NCBI GenBank assembly: GCA_028717105.1
Contig: JAQUOM010000036.1
Span: 1 to 13,749 of the forward strand
DNA length: 13,749 bases
Direction: 5' to 3'
Origin: Candidatus Omnitrophota bacterium
GTDB taxonomy: Bacteria > Omnitrophota > Gorgyraeia > Velamenicoccales > Velamenicoccaceae
Part shown: positions 5,840 to 13,138 of the stretch, piece by piece
Layout: the number at the start of each line of letters is the position of its first letter
Numbering within the stretch: the first letter of the stretch is position 1
Position numbers and translations under genes: made by a program
The notes under the pieces: generated by a model
What the model was told of the DNA's origin: nothing
Seen by the model: the letters and a program-made list of their open reading frames with translations, nothing else
The model's database searches: none

Positions 5840-6393
5840 ATCACATCTCCTCCAAGCCTTATCAGTTCCTTCCTCAGCATCTGCCTGGCGCGATAGATCC
5901 TCGATTCCACGGTCCCGATACGGCAACCCAGAACTTTCGATATCTCGTTATAGCTTAACCCCTCGATATCCTTCAGGACCACCGCAGCCCTGTATGCCAA
6001 CGGGACTTTGTTCAGGGCTTTCTGGATCAGCGCTTCCTTCTCTTTTATCAGGAGCGCGGAAAGGACATCCTCGCGGCCGCCGGAGGCGTCGGCGCTCTGC
6101 CCTAAAACTTCTTCTTCCGTAACAACGTTCTTCCTTTTACGCAGGAAATCATAGGCCGTGTTCATCACAATACGGTAGAGCCACGTCGAAAACCGGGAGC
6201 GCCGCTCGAAACCCCTGAGGCCGCGGTAGGCTTTCAAAAATGCCTCCTGGGCGATATCTTCGCTCTCCCTGTCTTTTCCGATTAAGGAAAAAACGATATT
6301 CAGGACCCTGTTCTGGTATTTCCTGACGATCGCCTCAAACGCCTTCTCTTCCCCGCCAAGAAACCGTTCTATGTAAAAGGCATCTTCTTTCAT
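5836..6393 (-). CDS. ECF-type RNA polymerase sigma factor (RpoE-like)
   Basis: 185 residues with only regions 2 and 4, as in group 4 sigma factors. Region 2 spans about 14-88, with the core-binding DIAQEAFLKAYR and the -10-reading FSTWLYRIVMNTAYDFLR. Region 4 spans about 120-177, with the helix-turn-helix LSYNEISKVLGCRIGTVESR followed by IYRARQML. The length is normal. The ATG at 6393 has GGAG (6402-6399) five bases ahead. It is the first gene of a four-gene minus-strand cluster (sigma, zinc-finger anti-sigma, Spy/CnrX-like protein, Cys-rich exported protein) and is preceded by an ECF-type promoter, so autoregulation is likely. The inducing signal cannot be read from the sequence; envelope, redox or metal stress would all fit the partners. 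Confidence 0.96.
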   Translation of the reverse strand: MKEDAFYIERFLGGEEKAFEAIVRKYQNRVLNIVFSLIGKDRESEDIAQEAFLKAYRGLRGFERRSRFSTWLYRIVMNTAYDFLRKRKNVVTEEEVLGQSADASGGREDVLSALLIKEKEALIQKALNKVPLAYRAAVVLKDIEGLSYNEISKVLGCRIGTVESRIYRARQMLRKELIRLGGDVI

Positions 6394-6407
6394 CGATTCT
6401 CCGGATA

Positions 6408-6436
6408 TTAGACGTAAGGGAAGCGGATTTTATTCC
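6408..6436 (-). promoter_or_regulatory. ECF-type promoter, probable autoregulation of the sigma operon
   Basis: On the minus strand GGAATAA (6436-6430) is separated by 16 bp from GTCTAA (6413-6408). The ECF consensus is GGAACTT, about 16 bp, GTCTAA: the -10 is exact and the -35 keeps the key GGAA. Transcription would start near 6402, leaving a leader of only about 8-10 bases that starts at the ribosome-binding site. Confidence 0.7.
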
Positions 6437-6465
6437 AGGAATTTTCAGGCGCGCGGCGGACAAAC

Positions 6466-6495
6466 AAAAAAGCCTGATAAAACATCAGGCTTTTT
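6466..6495. terminator. Rho-independent terminator, probably bidirectional
   Basis: AGCCTGAT (6471-6478) pairs with ATCAGGCT (6484-6491) around loop AAAAC, flanked by A and T runs, so it can work on both strands. On the minus strand it lies 30 bases after the 36-residue Cys-rich gene and just upstream of the ECF promoter, separating the two transcription units. Confidence 0.88.
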
Positions 6496-6524
6496 GGGAA
6501 CGCTTACGCCTATCGACCGGGCGG

Positions 6525-6635
6525 TCATTTCTTCTTACAGGTACACTTATCTAGTTCCTTGCCGCACCCTTCGCATTTGCCGTTGACGATCTTTCCGCCG
6601 CACTTGCATGGGGTACAACCGCAGACTTTACACAT
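6525..6635 (-). CDS. 36-residue Cys-rich microprotein (zinc-ribbon or metallothionein-like)
   Basis: A very short but well-supported gene. The ATG at 6635 is preceded by the near-perfect ribosome site GGAGGTGA (spacing 4-5), a TATAAT lies just upstream, and a terminator follows the TGA. The product has nine cysteines in 36 residues (positions 2, 5, 7, 10, 12, 21, 24, 31, 33), arranged as two knuckles: CKVCGCTPCKCGG and, after IVNGK, CEGCGKELDKCTC. The tail is KKK. Such spacing is typical of metal-binding knuckles, so Zn or other soft-metal binding is likely; a specific role (metal store, small regulator) is unknown. It has no signal peptide, so it should be cytoplasmic. Its closeness to the ECF stress cluster may be coincidence. 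Confidence 0.82.
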   Translation of the reverse strand: MCKVCGCTPCKCGGKIVNGKCEGCGKELDKCTCKKK

Positions 6636-6673
6636 ACGTCACCTCCGGTTACGTGTGCCCCTCCATCTTTTTT

Positions 6674-6700
6674 ATTATACCATGGCTAGATGACTTCCAA
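6674..6700 (-). promoter_or_regulatory. Candidate promoter for the 36-residue Cys-rich protein
   Basis: A perfect TATAAT on the minus strand (6679-6674) has TTGGAA (6700-6695) 15 bp upstream. The spacing is short, so the -35 is uncertain. It overlaps the 3' end of the S4-domain gene. Confidence 0.5.
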
Positions 6701-6889
6701 AAGCATCCGGCCCGAACTCACCTTGTCGCCTTTTCTCACCTTGCGGCGCAGGCGGCTTTCTTTCTCGTTGTTAACGAAAATCCGGCCCTGGCGGATAAGG
6801 TCTCTGGCCTCGGCGCCGCTGGCCGCGATGCCGGAAGCCTTCAAAAGGTTGTCCAGTTCGATATAATCGCCTCGGAGAGCGAATTCCAT
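6686..6889 (-). CDS. Small S4-domain RNA-binding protein (YbcJ/RlbA-like)
   Basis: 67 residues, almost all one S4 fold: YIELDNLLKASGIAASGAEA, then RDLIRQGRIFVNNEKESR, then RRKVRKGDKVSSG. This alpha-L motif binds structured RNA, and stand-alone versions of this size (YbcJ, YaaA) are thought to act on ribosomal or tRNA precursors. The ATG at 6889 starts 6 bases after the purC stop, so it is probably cotranscribed and coupled; a TTG one codon earlier is possible. No strong ribosome site is seen, which also suggests coupling. No terminator follows before the microprotein gene, so read-through to 6466-6495 is likely. Confidence 0.88.
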   Translation of the reverse strand: MEFALRGDYIELDNLLKASGIAASGAEARDLIRQGRIFVNNEKESRLRRKVRKGDKVSSGRMLLEVI

Positions 6890-6895
6890 CAAGGT

Positions 6896-7780
6896 TCACA
6901 AACCGGCAAGGACTTTCAATGCGTGAAGGTACTTTTGAGAGGTCTTTTCAATGACGTCGGCGGAAACGGCCGGGGCCGGAGGCGTCTTGTCCCATGCAAG
7001 CGTTTCGAGATAATCCCTCACGAACTGCTTATCGAAGCTGGGCTGGGGCCGACCCGGCGCATAGCCTTCCTTCGGCCAGAAACGTGAAGAGTCAGGCGTC
7101 AGGACCTCGTCGATCAGGATCAGCTTCTTATCGGAAAAACCGAATTCAAATTTCGTATCGGCAATGATGATGCCTTTCGTTTCGGCGTAACGGGCAGCCT
7201 TCTCATACAAAGCGACGGCTTTGGCCCGTATCTCGGCGAACACGCCCTTACCGACCAAGGCGCAAGCCTTTGCCTCATCGATATTCATATCGTGCCCGAC
7301 ATCCGCCTTCGTAGACGGCGTGAAGATAACGCCGGGCAGCCGTTCGGACTCCTTCAGTCCTGCCGGAAGCTTGATGCCGCAGACCGATTGGGTTTTTTGA
7401 TACTCCTTCCAACCGGAGCCGGAGAGATATCCCCTCACGATACATTCGATCGGCAAGGAATCGGCTTTTTTGACAAGCATGGAACGCCCCTGCAGCGTAT
7501 CTTTATATTTCTGCAGGGCCGCCGGATATTGCGCCACGTCCGACGTCAAAAGATGGTTCTCGCAGACATCTTTGAGGTAATCAAACCAGAAAAGCGAAAT
7601 CTGGGTCAGGACACGTCCTTTCTGCGGGATGCCGCACCCCAAAACGACGTCGAAACAGGAAATACGGTCCGTTGCGACGATCAGGAGCCTGTCTTCCAGA
7701 TCATAGACATCCCTCACCTTGCCCCTGCGCAGGAGCTTTAAATCAGGAAAATCGGTTTTGAGCAAGATTTGATGTTGCAT
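6896..7780 (-). CDS. purC: Phosphoribosylaminoimidazole-succinocarboxamide synthase (SAICAR synthase)
   Basis: 294 residues, of the longer (yeast ADE1-like) SAICAR synthase type. The enzyme joins CAIR and aspartate using ATP in step 8 of de novo purine synthesis (cytoplasm). The family signatures appear in order: RRGKVRDVYDL (18-28), VATDRISCFDVV (35-46), IECIVRGYLSGSGWKEY (111-127), FTPSTKADVGHDMNI (153-167), IIADTKFEFG (205-214), IDEVLTPDSSRFWP (223-236) and PSFDKQFVRDYLE (247-259). No other pur gene is nearby. It lies 37 bp after pckG and 6 bp before the S4 gene, so cotranscription is likely. The ATG at 7780 is chosen because residues 13-28 are already conserved; its ribosome site is poor. 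Confidence 0.97.
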   Translation of the reverse strand: MQHQILLKTDFPDLKLLRRGKVRDVYDLEDRLLIVATDRISCFDVVLGCGIPQKGRVLTQISLFWFDYLKDVCENHLLTSDVAQYPAALQKYKDTLQGRSMLVKKADSLPIECIVRGYLSGSGWKEYQKTQSVCGIKLPAGLKESERLPGVIFTPSTKADVGHDMNIDEAKACALVGKGVFAEIRAKAVALYEKAARYAETKGIIIADTKFEFGFSDKKLILIDEVLTPDSSRFWPKEGYAPGRPQPSFDKQFVRDYLETLAWDKTPPAPAVSADVIEKTSQKYLHALKVLAGL

Positions 7781-7817
7781 TGGATTTAAACTGATGACGG
7801 GCGGCCTGGTGACCTGA

Positions 7818-9623
7818 TTATTCCTGCAGCCGTTTGTTCTGCGCTTCCCACTCCGCCCAGATCTCCCTGGGGAGCCTGTCGCCGAATATCTTTAAAAACT
7901 CTTTCTGGGATTCCATCTCCCGGATCCACTCAAAACGATCGATCTCAAAAAGCCTGGCCATATTCTCTCTCGGAAGATTAAGCCCCGTCATGTCCAGATC
8001 CTGGGGGCGGGGAATGCGCCCGATAGGCGTCTCAACCGCCTCGACCCTGTCATTGCAACGGTCAAGGACCCACTCAAGGATACGCAGGTTCTCGCTGTAT
8101 CCTGGCCAGAGGAATTTTCCGTGTACGTCCATACGGAACCAGTTGACGTGGAAAATCTTCGGCTGTTTTTCCATCTTCTTTCCCATACGCAGCCAATGAG
8201 CGAAATAATCGCCCATATGATAACCGCAAAACGGCAGCATGGCCATCGGGTCTCGACGTACCTCGCCCACCTTGCCCATCTGAGCGGCTGTGCGTTCGGA
8301 CGCCATGGTCGAGCCGATATAAACGCCGTGCTGCCAGCTGAACGCTTCGTAAACGAGAGGCGCCAGATGCGCGCGGCGGCCCCCGAAGACGATCGCCGAA
8401 ATCGGAACGCCGTGATGATGTTCCAGGCGGAAAGAAATAGACGGACATTGTGCCGCCGGCGCTGTAAAACGGCTGTTGGGATGGGCGCCCTTGATCACCT
8501 TGCCGCTTTCATCCTTCATACCCGGCCGCCATGGTTGGCCGCGCCAATCCATGCCTTCGGCCGGCGCCGGCTCATCGCCGTCTTCCCACCACACCGTAAA
8601 ATCTTTCTTTAAAAGAACATTGGTGAAAATCGTATTCTTCCGGATCGTCGCCATCGCATTCGGATTGGATTTTGAATTCGTTCCGGGAGTGACCCCGAAA
8701 AACCCGGCCTCAGGGTTGATCGCCCAGAGAGCACCGTCGGAATCAATCCTCATCCAGGCAATATCGTCACCCACCGTCCAGATCTTGTATCCCTTGCTCT
8801 TCAGGCCTTCCGGAGGAATCAGCATGGCGAGGTTCGTTTTGCCGCAGGCGCTGGGAAAGGCGGCGGCGATGTATTCGACGTGGCCGTTAGGCTCCTCGAT
8901 CCCCATGATGAGCATATGTTCCGCCATCCAGCCTTCCTGACGGCCCATATGGCTGGCGATCCGCAAAGAAAGGCACTTTTTACCCAAAAGGACATTGCCG
9001 CCATATCCGGAACCCACGCTCCAGATCGCATTATCGTCCGGAAAATGCAGGATAAGCCGCTTTTGAATATCCAGGTCCGCCTTGGAATGCAGGCATTTGG
9101 TAAATTCACCGTCGGCGCCCAGTTGATCCAGGACCTTGGAGCCGATACGCGTCATGATCCGCATATTCAGGACAACATAAATACTGTCCGTCACCTCCAC
9201 GCCGATCTTGCTGAAGGGCGAACCGACAGGCCCCATGGAAAAAGGGACGACATACATCGTGCGGCCCTTCATGGCGCCCCTGAAATAGCGGGAGGCCTTT
9301 TGATAGCCTTCCCGCGGAGACATCCAATTATTTGTGGGGCCGGCGTCTTCTTTCTTTTTTGTGCAGATAAACGTGAGGTGTTCCGTGCGGGCAACGTCAT
9401 TCAGGGCCGTTCGGTGATACAGGCATCCGGGAAGTTTTTCCTGGTTTAACCGTATCACCTCGCCTGTCGCCACAGCTTCGTCTTCCAGGCGCCTCTTTTC
9501 TTGTTCAGAGCCGTCGATCCAAACGATCCGGTCCGGCTTGCACAAAACGGACATGTCTTTCACCCAGGCTTTGAGCCGGGCATGTTTTGTAGGAATAGGG
9601 ACCTGGGAAGGAGGAGTAACCAC
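7818..9623 (-). CDS. pckG: Phosphoenolpyruvate carboxykinase (GTP)
   Basis: 601 residues, full length for the GTP-dependent family. It interconverts oxaloacetate + GTP and PEP + GDP + CO2 (gluconeogenesis or anaplerosis). Key parts are THNWMSP-like TNNWMSP (97-103), GSGYGGN (204-210), the kinase-1a loop FPSACGKTNLAML (256-268) with the hyper-reactive Cys260, kinase-2 VGDDIAWM (284-291), INPEAGFFGVTPGT (302-315), and FGGRR (413-417), followed by ASERTAAQMGKVGEVRRDP. All catalytic motifs look intact. The start is GTG at 9623 with GAGG six bases ahead; the N-terminal RLKAWVKDMSVLCKPDRIVW is already family-conserved, so a later start is unlikely. The upstream lipoprotein gene ends 30 bp before it, with no room for a convincing separate promoter. 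Confidence 0.98.
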   Translation of the reverse strand: MVTPPSQVPIPTKHARLKAWVKDMSVLCKPDRIVWIDGSEQEKRRLEDEAVATGEVIRLNQEKLPGCLYHRTALNDVARTEHLTFICTKKKEDAGPTNNWMSPREGYQKASRYFRGAMKGRTMYVVPFSMGPVGSPFSKIGVEVTDSIYVVLNMRIMTRIGSKVLDQLGADGEFTKCLHSKADLDIQKRLILHFPDDNAIWSVGSGYGGNVLLGKKCLSLRIASHMGRQEGWMAEHMLIMGIEEPNGHVEYIAAAFPSACGKTNLAMLIPPEGLKSKGYKIWTVGDDIAWMRIDSDGALWAINPEAGFFGVTPGTNSKSNPNAMATIRKNTIFTNVLLKKDFTVWWEDGDEPAPAEGMDWRGQPWRPGMKDESGKVIKGAHPNSRFTAPAAQCPSISFRLEHHHGVPISAIVFGGRRAHLAPLVYEAFSWQHGVYIGSTMASERTAAQMGKVGEVRRDPMAMLPFCGYHMGDYFAHWLRMGKKMEKQPKIFHVNWFRMDVHGKFLWPGYSENLRILEWVLDRCNDRVEAVETPIGRIPRPQDLDMTGLNLPRENMARLFEIDRFEWIREMESQKEFLKIFGDRLPREIWAEWEAQNKRLQE

Positions 9624-9653
9624 GATAGGCCTCGATATCGCCGTGCCTTGGCG

Positions 9654-10127
9654 CTACGGCTGCGTCTGGGACATGGAAGCGAGAGAATTTTTCAGCGCCG
9701 CCCGCGTCTTGGGGCCGACTTTTCCGTCGACAACAAGACCGTTCTGACGCTGAAATTCCCGGATCGCCTCGCGGGTCCGAGGACCCACTTTGCCGTCAAT
9801 AGAACCGGCATAAAGACCGAGATTTTTGAGCGCCGTCTGGATGGCCTTCTCATCCGGGTCGTCTCCGAAGACGGCCGCGGGAGGATCCTGGGGCACGGGG
9901 ACAGGGACCTCAACGGCCATGTCCGTCGGCGCCTGCGGACCGTTGTCCACGATCTCAATCGCTTCATCCGCCGAAGCCGAACCGGATAGAATCGTATCCG
10001 CTTCGGTCAAGTTCAACATCTCTTCTCCAACAACGAATTTCTGTTTCTTATCCGCGCCTTTGCCGCATCCCGACACCGTCAGCATCGCGGCCGCAAGCGC
10101 CCCCACGACAACCCATAAGATGTTCAT
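9654..10127 (-). CDS. Lipoprotein with C-terminal peptidoglycan-binding domain
   Basis: 157 residues. The N-terminal hydrophobic stretch ends in lipobox VSGC with lipidated Cys21. A long acidic, Pro/Val-rich linker (about 30-90) follows. A PG_binding_1 domain occupies about 92-147: DEKAIQTALKNLGLYAGSID, then GKVGPRTREAIREFQRQNGL and VDGKVGPKTRAALK. These three-helix domains bind cell-wall peptidoglycan and are usually attached to hydrolases, but there is no catalytic domain here, so it is probably a structural anchor or an accessory factor. It is the second of a paralogous pair, 17 bp after the first, and leads into pckG with a 30-bp gap. The ribosome site before the ATG at 10127 is weak, which suggests translational coupling. 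Confidence 0.9.
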   Translation of the reverse strand: MNILWVVVGALAAAMLTVSGCGKGADKKQKFVVGEEMLNLTEADTILSGSASADEAIEIVDNGPQAPTDMAVEVPVPVPQDPPAAVFGDDPDEKAIQTALKNLGLYAGSIDGKVGPRTREAIREFQRQNGLVVDGKVGPKTRAALKNSLASMSQTQP

Positions 10128-10144
10128 TCTCTAAGCAGACCTTT

Positions 10145-10543
10145 CTATGGAAGATATTTTAGAAGTTTTTCCTTTGTTTTTTTACCGGCAATACCGTCGG
10201 CTTTCAAGCCCATGTCCTTCCGAAACTGTTTGATCGCGGTCCTCGTCTTCGGCCCGATCTTCCCATCGACCGTACCTTCATAGTAACCGGCGTTCTTCAG
10301 GGCCTGCTGGATCTGCTTCTTGGTCACCGTGTCAACCGTAACGCCCGAAGATTCCTCGCGGATACCGAACGACTCATCCGCTGTTTCAGAAACGACGATC
10401 TGGCTTTCCAGCGACTGGACCTTGTTTTCCAAAACCTGCAGACGACTTTCTACCGACGATCCGGATGTCGACCGTGTTGTCGCACATCCCGCCGCCGCCA
10501 ACATCAACGTCACTGCTGCAACTGCCCCCCATACCCTGCGCAT
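10145..10543 (-). CDS. Lipoprotein with coiled coil and peptidoglycan-binding domain
   Basis: 132 residues from the ATG at 10543, which has a perfect AGGAGG six bases upstream; an in-frame TTG at 10549 is inside that spacer and is rejected. Signal sequence with lipobox AAGC (Cys20), then a Ser/Thr-rich stretch, then a Leu-heptad segment VESRLQVLENKVQSLESQI (31-49). This is likely a short oligomerising coiled coil, reminiscent of Lpp-like anchors. A PG_binding_1 domain follows at about 73-131: KKQIQQALKNAGYYEGTVD, GKIGPKTRTAIKQFRKDMGL, ADGIAGKKTKEKL. The C-terminal domain is a paralogue of that in the next gene. It is the first gene of a minus-strand run of five, behind the promoter at 10646-10619. 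Confidence 0.92.
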   Translation of the reverse strand: MRRVWGAVAAVTLMLAAAGCATTRSTSGSSVESRLQVLENKVQSLESQIVVSETADESFGIREESSGVTVDTVTKKQIQQALKNAGYYEGTVDGKIGPKTRTAIKQFRKDMGLKADGIAGKKTKEKLLKYLP

Positions 10544-10618
10544 AGACAACCTCCTGGCTTAATCTTCAGGCTTTATCGATAAAAAGACTTCTGGATGCCT
10601 TTTTAAAATATTTGAGCC

Positions 10619-10646
10619 AATATAGCATAATGGGGTCAAAAGTCAA
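10619..10646 (-). promoter_or_regulatory. Sigma-70 promoter of the lipoprotein-pckG-purC run
   Basis: On the minus strand TTGACT (10646-10641, five of six) and TATATT (10624-10619, five of six) are 16 bp apart. The predicted start is near 10612, giving a leader of about 70 bases before the ATG at 10543. No riboswitch-like structure was recognised in the leader. Confidence 0.75.
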
Positions 10647-10699
10647 ATATCTTTTGCCTGATACGCCGTCCAGCGGGAAAAAAGAGGTTAAAAAAGGGG

Positions 10700-13105
10700 T
10701 TATCTCATCTGCCTGAGGAAACAACTCACGATGGCGGGATCGAACTGACGTCCGGATTCCATAAGAAATACATCGGAAATCTCTTTACGGCCGAAAGGTT
10801 TCGTCCGATACGGCCGGGGAGAAGTCATCGCTTCATACGCCTCGGCCACGGCAATCATGCGCGACGGCATGGGGATAATCTTCTCCTTGAGTCCCCGGGG
10901 ATACCCTGTGCCGTCAAAACGCTCGTGATGAGCCAGGATATCCTCTTTGACGGGATCAAGAAACGCGATATCTTTCAGGATATCCGCACTTAAAAACGGA
11001 TGTTTGCGTACAAGGGCGACTTCCTGGTCCGTTAAAGACGTTTTTCCGAGGATCTCCCGCGGCAGGCTCAAAAACCCTAGGTTGCACAACAGGGCCGCCC
11101 GCCTGGCGCGATGCGTTTCCGGCTCCGGCAAAGATAGCTCCACGCACAGACTTTCCACGTCTTTCACGAGACGGTCCGCGTAACCCGGGTCATAACCCAG
11201 AAAACCGTTCAGACGGAGGATCAACGGCCTTAAGGATTCCAGGACCGCCTCTTCGTTCCTTGCATTCACATACCGCAGTCTTTCCTTGATCCCTGCGACA
11301 GACTCCATCCCGGGAACTTCCGCCGGCTCAGAACGCACTTCTTGCTCGTGTCCCGGTTTCCGATATGTCGTGATACGGTTCCGGCCGCGGGCCTTGCTCT
11401 GATACATCGCCTGATCGGCCACTTCCAAAAGCTCTAAGGGGTCGAAAACGCCTGCCTCCGGATAAGACGCGATCCCCATGCTGGCCGTCACGGTCAGGCG
11501 GCGGCCCGTATCGCCCAAACGGGTCTTTTCCAGGGCCCGGGCGACCTTGTGCGCCACTGTCAGCGCCCCATAACTGTCCGTATCGGGACAAAAGACGACA
11601 AATTCCTCTCCGCCTGAACGCACCACGATATCCGTCGCGCGGACATTGGTCTTCAAAAGGTCTGCAAATCCCCTGAGGACAACATCTCCAAAAAGATGGC
11701 CATAGGCATCATTGACGGCCTTAAAGAAATCCAGGTCGATCATAATGAGGGAAAACGGACGAAAATAACGGCGCGCCCGACGCACTTCCTCCGTCAGCCT
11801 GTCGTGCAGATAGCGCTCGTTATAGACGCCTGTCCGGACGTCCTTGAGAGAGTTCTCCACCAGAGAAGCGTTCAGGGCCCTCAACGTCAAATTGGCATCC
11901 CGAAGCTTAACAGAAGCCATTTTGGTCTCGGTAATGTCGGATATAAAACAAAGCGTATGGGGCGAATGCGTCCCGAAAACAAGAGGAATGCTGGAAGCCA
12001 GGGCATAGAGGTACGTTCCGTTTTTTTTGACAAAGACGATCTCCCGGGACCTGCGGATCAGCTTGATCGACACCAGATGCCTGCGTTCTTCAGAAAGGAT
12101 AAAATCGTAGAGGCTGCGGTCCGTCATTTCTTCCTCCGAATATCCCATAATATCCAGGAAGCTTTTATTGACGAACTGGATCGTATTGTCCGTGCGTAAC
12201 TCCACGATGCCCTCGACGGCATGTCCCATGATCGTATGGATCTTCTTATAATAATACTCCAGCATCTCCTCGGATTTCTTGCGGCGGGTGATGTCCCGGA
12301 AGATCTCGATACGCCCCCCGGAGAGCTCTCCATGGGTGATCGGATAGCTCCAGTGTTCGACACAGGAAATGTCGTCCGCACCCGGCCTCTTCACCTGACA
12401 CTCAAAACTTTCGATAACCCGGTGATCCTCGTAAGCCGCAATGGCGTTCGCCAGGAACACATCGTGTTCCTGGATGACTTCTTTAAGTTTTTCTTCAAAG
12501 ACCCGGCGCACGTCTTCCCCGATGATCCCTGTCTTGTCCAGGCCGAAATACGTCATCACACTCGACGAGGCCCAACGGATGTGCAGCTCCTTGTCGAGGA
12601 TCATGATGATATAATCCAGCGTATCGATGCCGTCTTCCAGCATCGATTCGTATTTCTTTTCCAGGCGCTGGATCTCCAGAAGCTTGGTCCTGTCCTTAAA
12701 GACCGCCTTGGCGCCGCAATAGCGGCCCTCGTTATCGCAGAAGGCGATGGAATTCATCTCTCCAACAACCTTCCCTCCCCATTTGGTCTTAAGAACAAAG
12801 TCCGGCATCCGCAGGCGGCCGGACTTCAGGAACTCCTTGGTCTTCTCGGTAAATGCCGCCAGGCTTTCTTTGGCGATAATGTCGTACATGTGGATCCGGA
12901 GCATGTCCTTCTTGGTATAACCCAGGGAATCAGCCAGCTGCCTGTTGACATAAATAAACTTGCCGTCCCGATCGACGATCCCCATCAAGTCGCTGGATTC
13001 ATCCAAAAGCGCGCGGTATTTCTCGTCGATCAATTGATACAACAGCCTGGAGGCCAGGGGCAGGTCTTCGTCCCCGGGATTTAAGATTTTTTCCAGATAA
13101 TCCAT
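10700..13105 (-). CDS. PAS-PAS-PAS-GGDEF-HD-GYP cyclic-di-GMP signalling protein with degenerate HD-GYP site
   Basis: 801 residues, no transmembrane segment, so probably a cytoplasmic sensor. Three PAS-like domains lie at about 26-140 (DLMGIVDRDGKFIYVNRQLA), 150-275 and 282-395 (GIVELRTDNTIQFVNKSFLD). The GGDEF domain spans about 415-580: active-site GGEEF 498-502, inhibitory I-site RATD 489-492 exactly five residues before it, and DLDFFKAVNDAYGHLFGD upstream, so diguanylate cyclase activity is likely. The C-terminal HD-GYP domain (about 605-800) keeps H702, HHERFDGTGYP (726-736) and SPRPYR, but the HD dyad is Cys674-Asn675 (LLCNLGFLSLP), the first metal-ligand His is Tyr642 and the ADxxDAL motif reads AEAYEAM. 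Phosphodiesterase activity is therefore doubtful. The ATG at 13105 has GAGGG about seven bases ahead. Confidence 0.96.
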   Translation of the reverse strand: MDYLEKILNPGDEDLPLASRLLYQLIDEKYRALLDESSDLMGIVDRDGKFIYVNRQLADSLGYTKKDMLRIHMYDIIAKESLAAFTEKTKEFLKSGRLRMPDFVLKTKWGGKVVGEMNSIAFCDNEGRYCGAKAVFKDRTKLLEIQRLEKKYESMLEDGIDTLDYIIMILDKELHIRWASSSVMTYFGLDKTGIIGEDVRRVFEEKLKEVIQEHDVFLANAIAAYEDHRVIESFECQVKRPGADDISCVEHWSYPITHGELSGGRIEIFRDITRRKKSEEMLEYYYKKIHTIMGHAVEGIVELRTDNTIQFVNKSFLDIMGYSEEEMTDRSLYDFILSEERRHLVSIKLIRRSREIVFVKKNGTYLYALASSIPLVFGTHSPHTLCFISDITETKMASVKLRDANLTLRALNASLVENSLKDVRTGVYNERYLHDRLTEEVRRARRYFRPFSLIMIDLDFFKAVNDAYGHLFGDVVLRGFADLLKTNVRATDIVVRSGGEEFVVFCPDTDSYGALTVAHKVARALEKTRLGDTGRRLTVTASMGIASYPEAGVFDPLELLEVADQAMYQSKARGRNRITTYRKPGHEQEVRSEPAEVPGMESVAGIKERLRYVNARNEEAVLESLRPLILRLNGFLGYDPGYADRLVKDVESLCVELSLPEPETHRARRAALLCNLGFLSLPREILGKTSLTDQEVALVRKHPFLSADILKDIAFLDPVKEDILAHHERFDGTGYPRGLKEKIIPMPSRMIAVAEAYEAMTSPRPYRTKPFGRKEISDVFLMESGRQFDPAIVSCFLRQMR

Positions 13106-13138
13106 GACACGCCCTCTTTAAAACCAGGTGAAAAAAAT

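Noticed and set aside
5840..5926. N-terminal extension of the anti-sigma gene
   Set aside because: It lies entirely inside the sigma gene; the ATGA overlap and GGAGGA mark the ATG at 5839 as the start.
4456..6393. Calling the sigma cluster a nickel/cobalt CnrYXH system
   Set aside because: The anti-sigma has a zinc-finger motif that CnrY lacks, and no metal ligands or efflux genes are visible; only general similarity is justified.
6608..7087. 159-codon plus-strand open frame
   Set aside because: Runs antisense through the S4-domain gene and purC; no ribosome site or domain.
8880..9449. 189-codon plus-strand open frame
   Set aside because: Antisense shadow of pckG, which shows full-length family conservation.
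10660..10699. Possible terminator after the PAS-GGDEF gene
   Set aside because: T-rich runs are present on the minus strand, but only a 4-bp stem can be drawn before them.
12221..13084. 287-codon plus-strand open frame
   Set aside because: Antisense shadow of the PAS-GGDEF gene; no recognisable domain, caused by codon bias.
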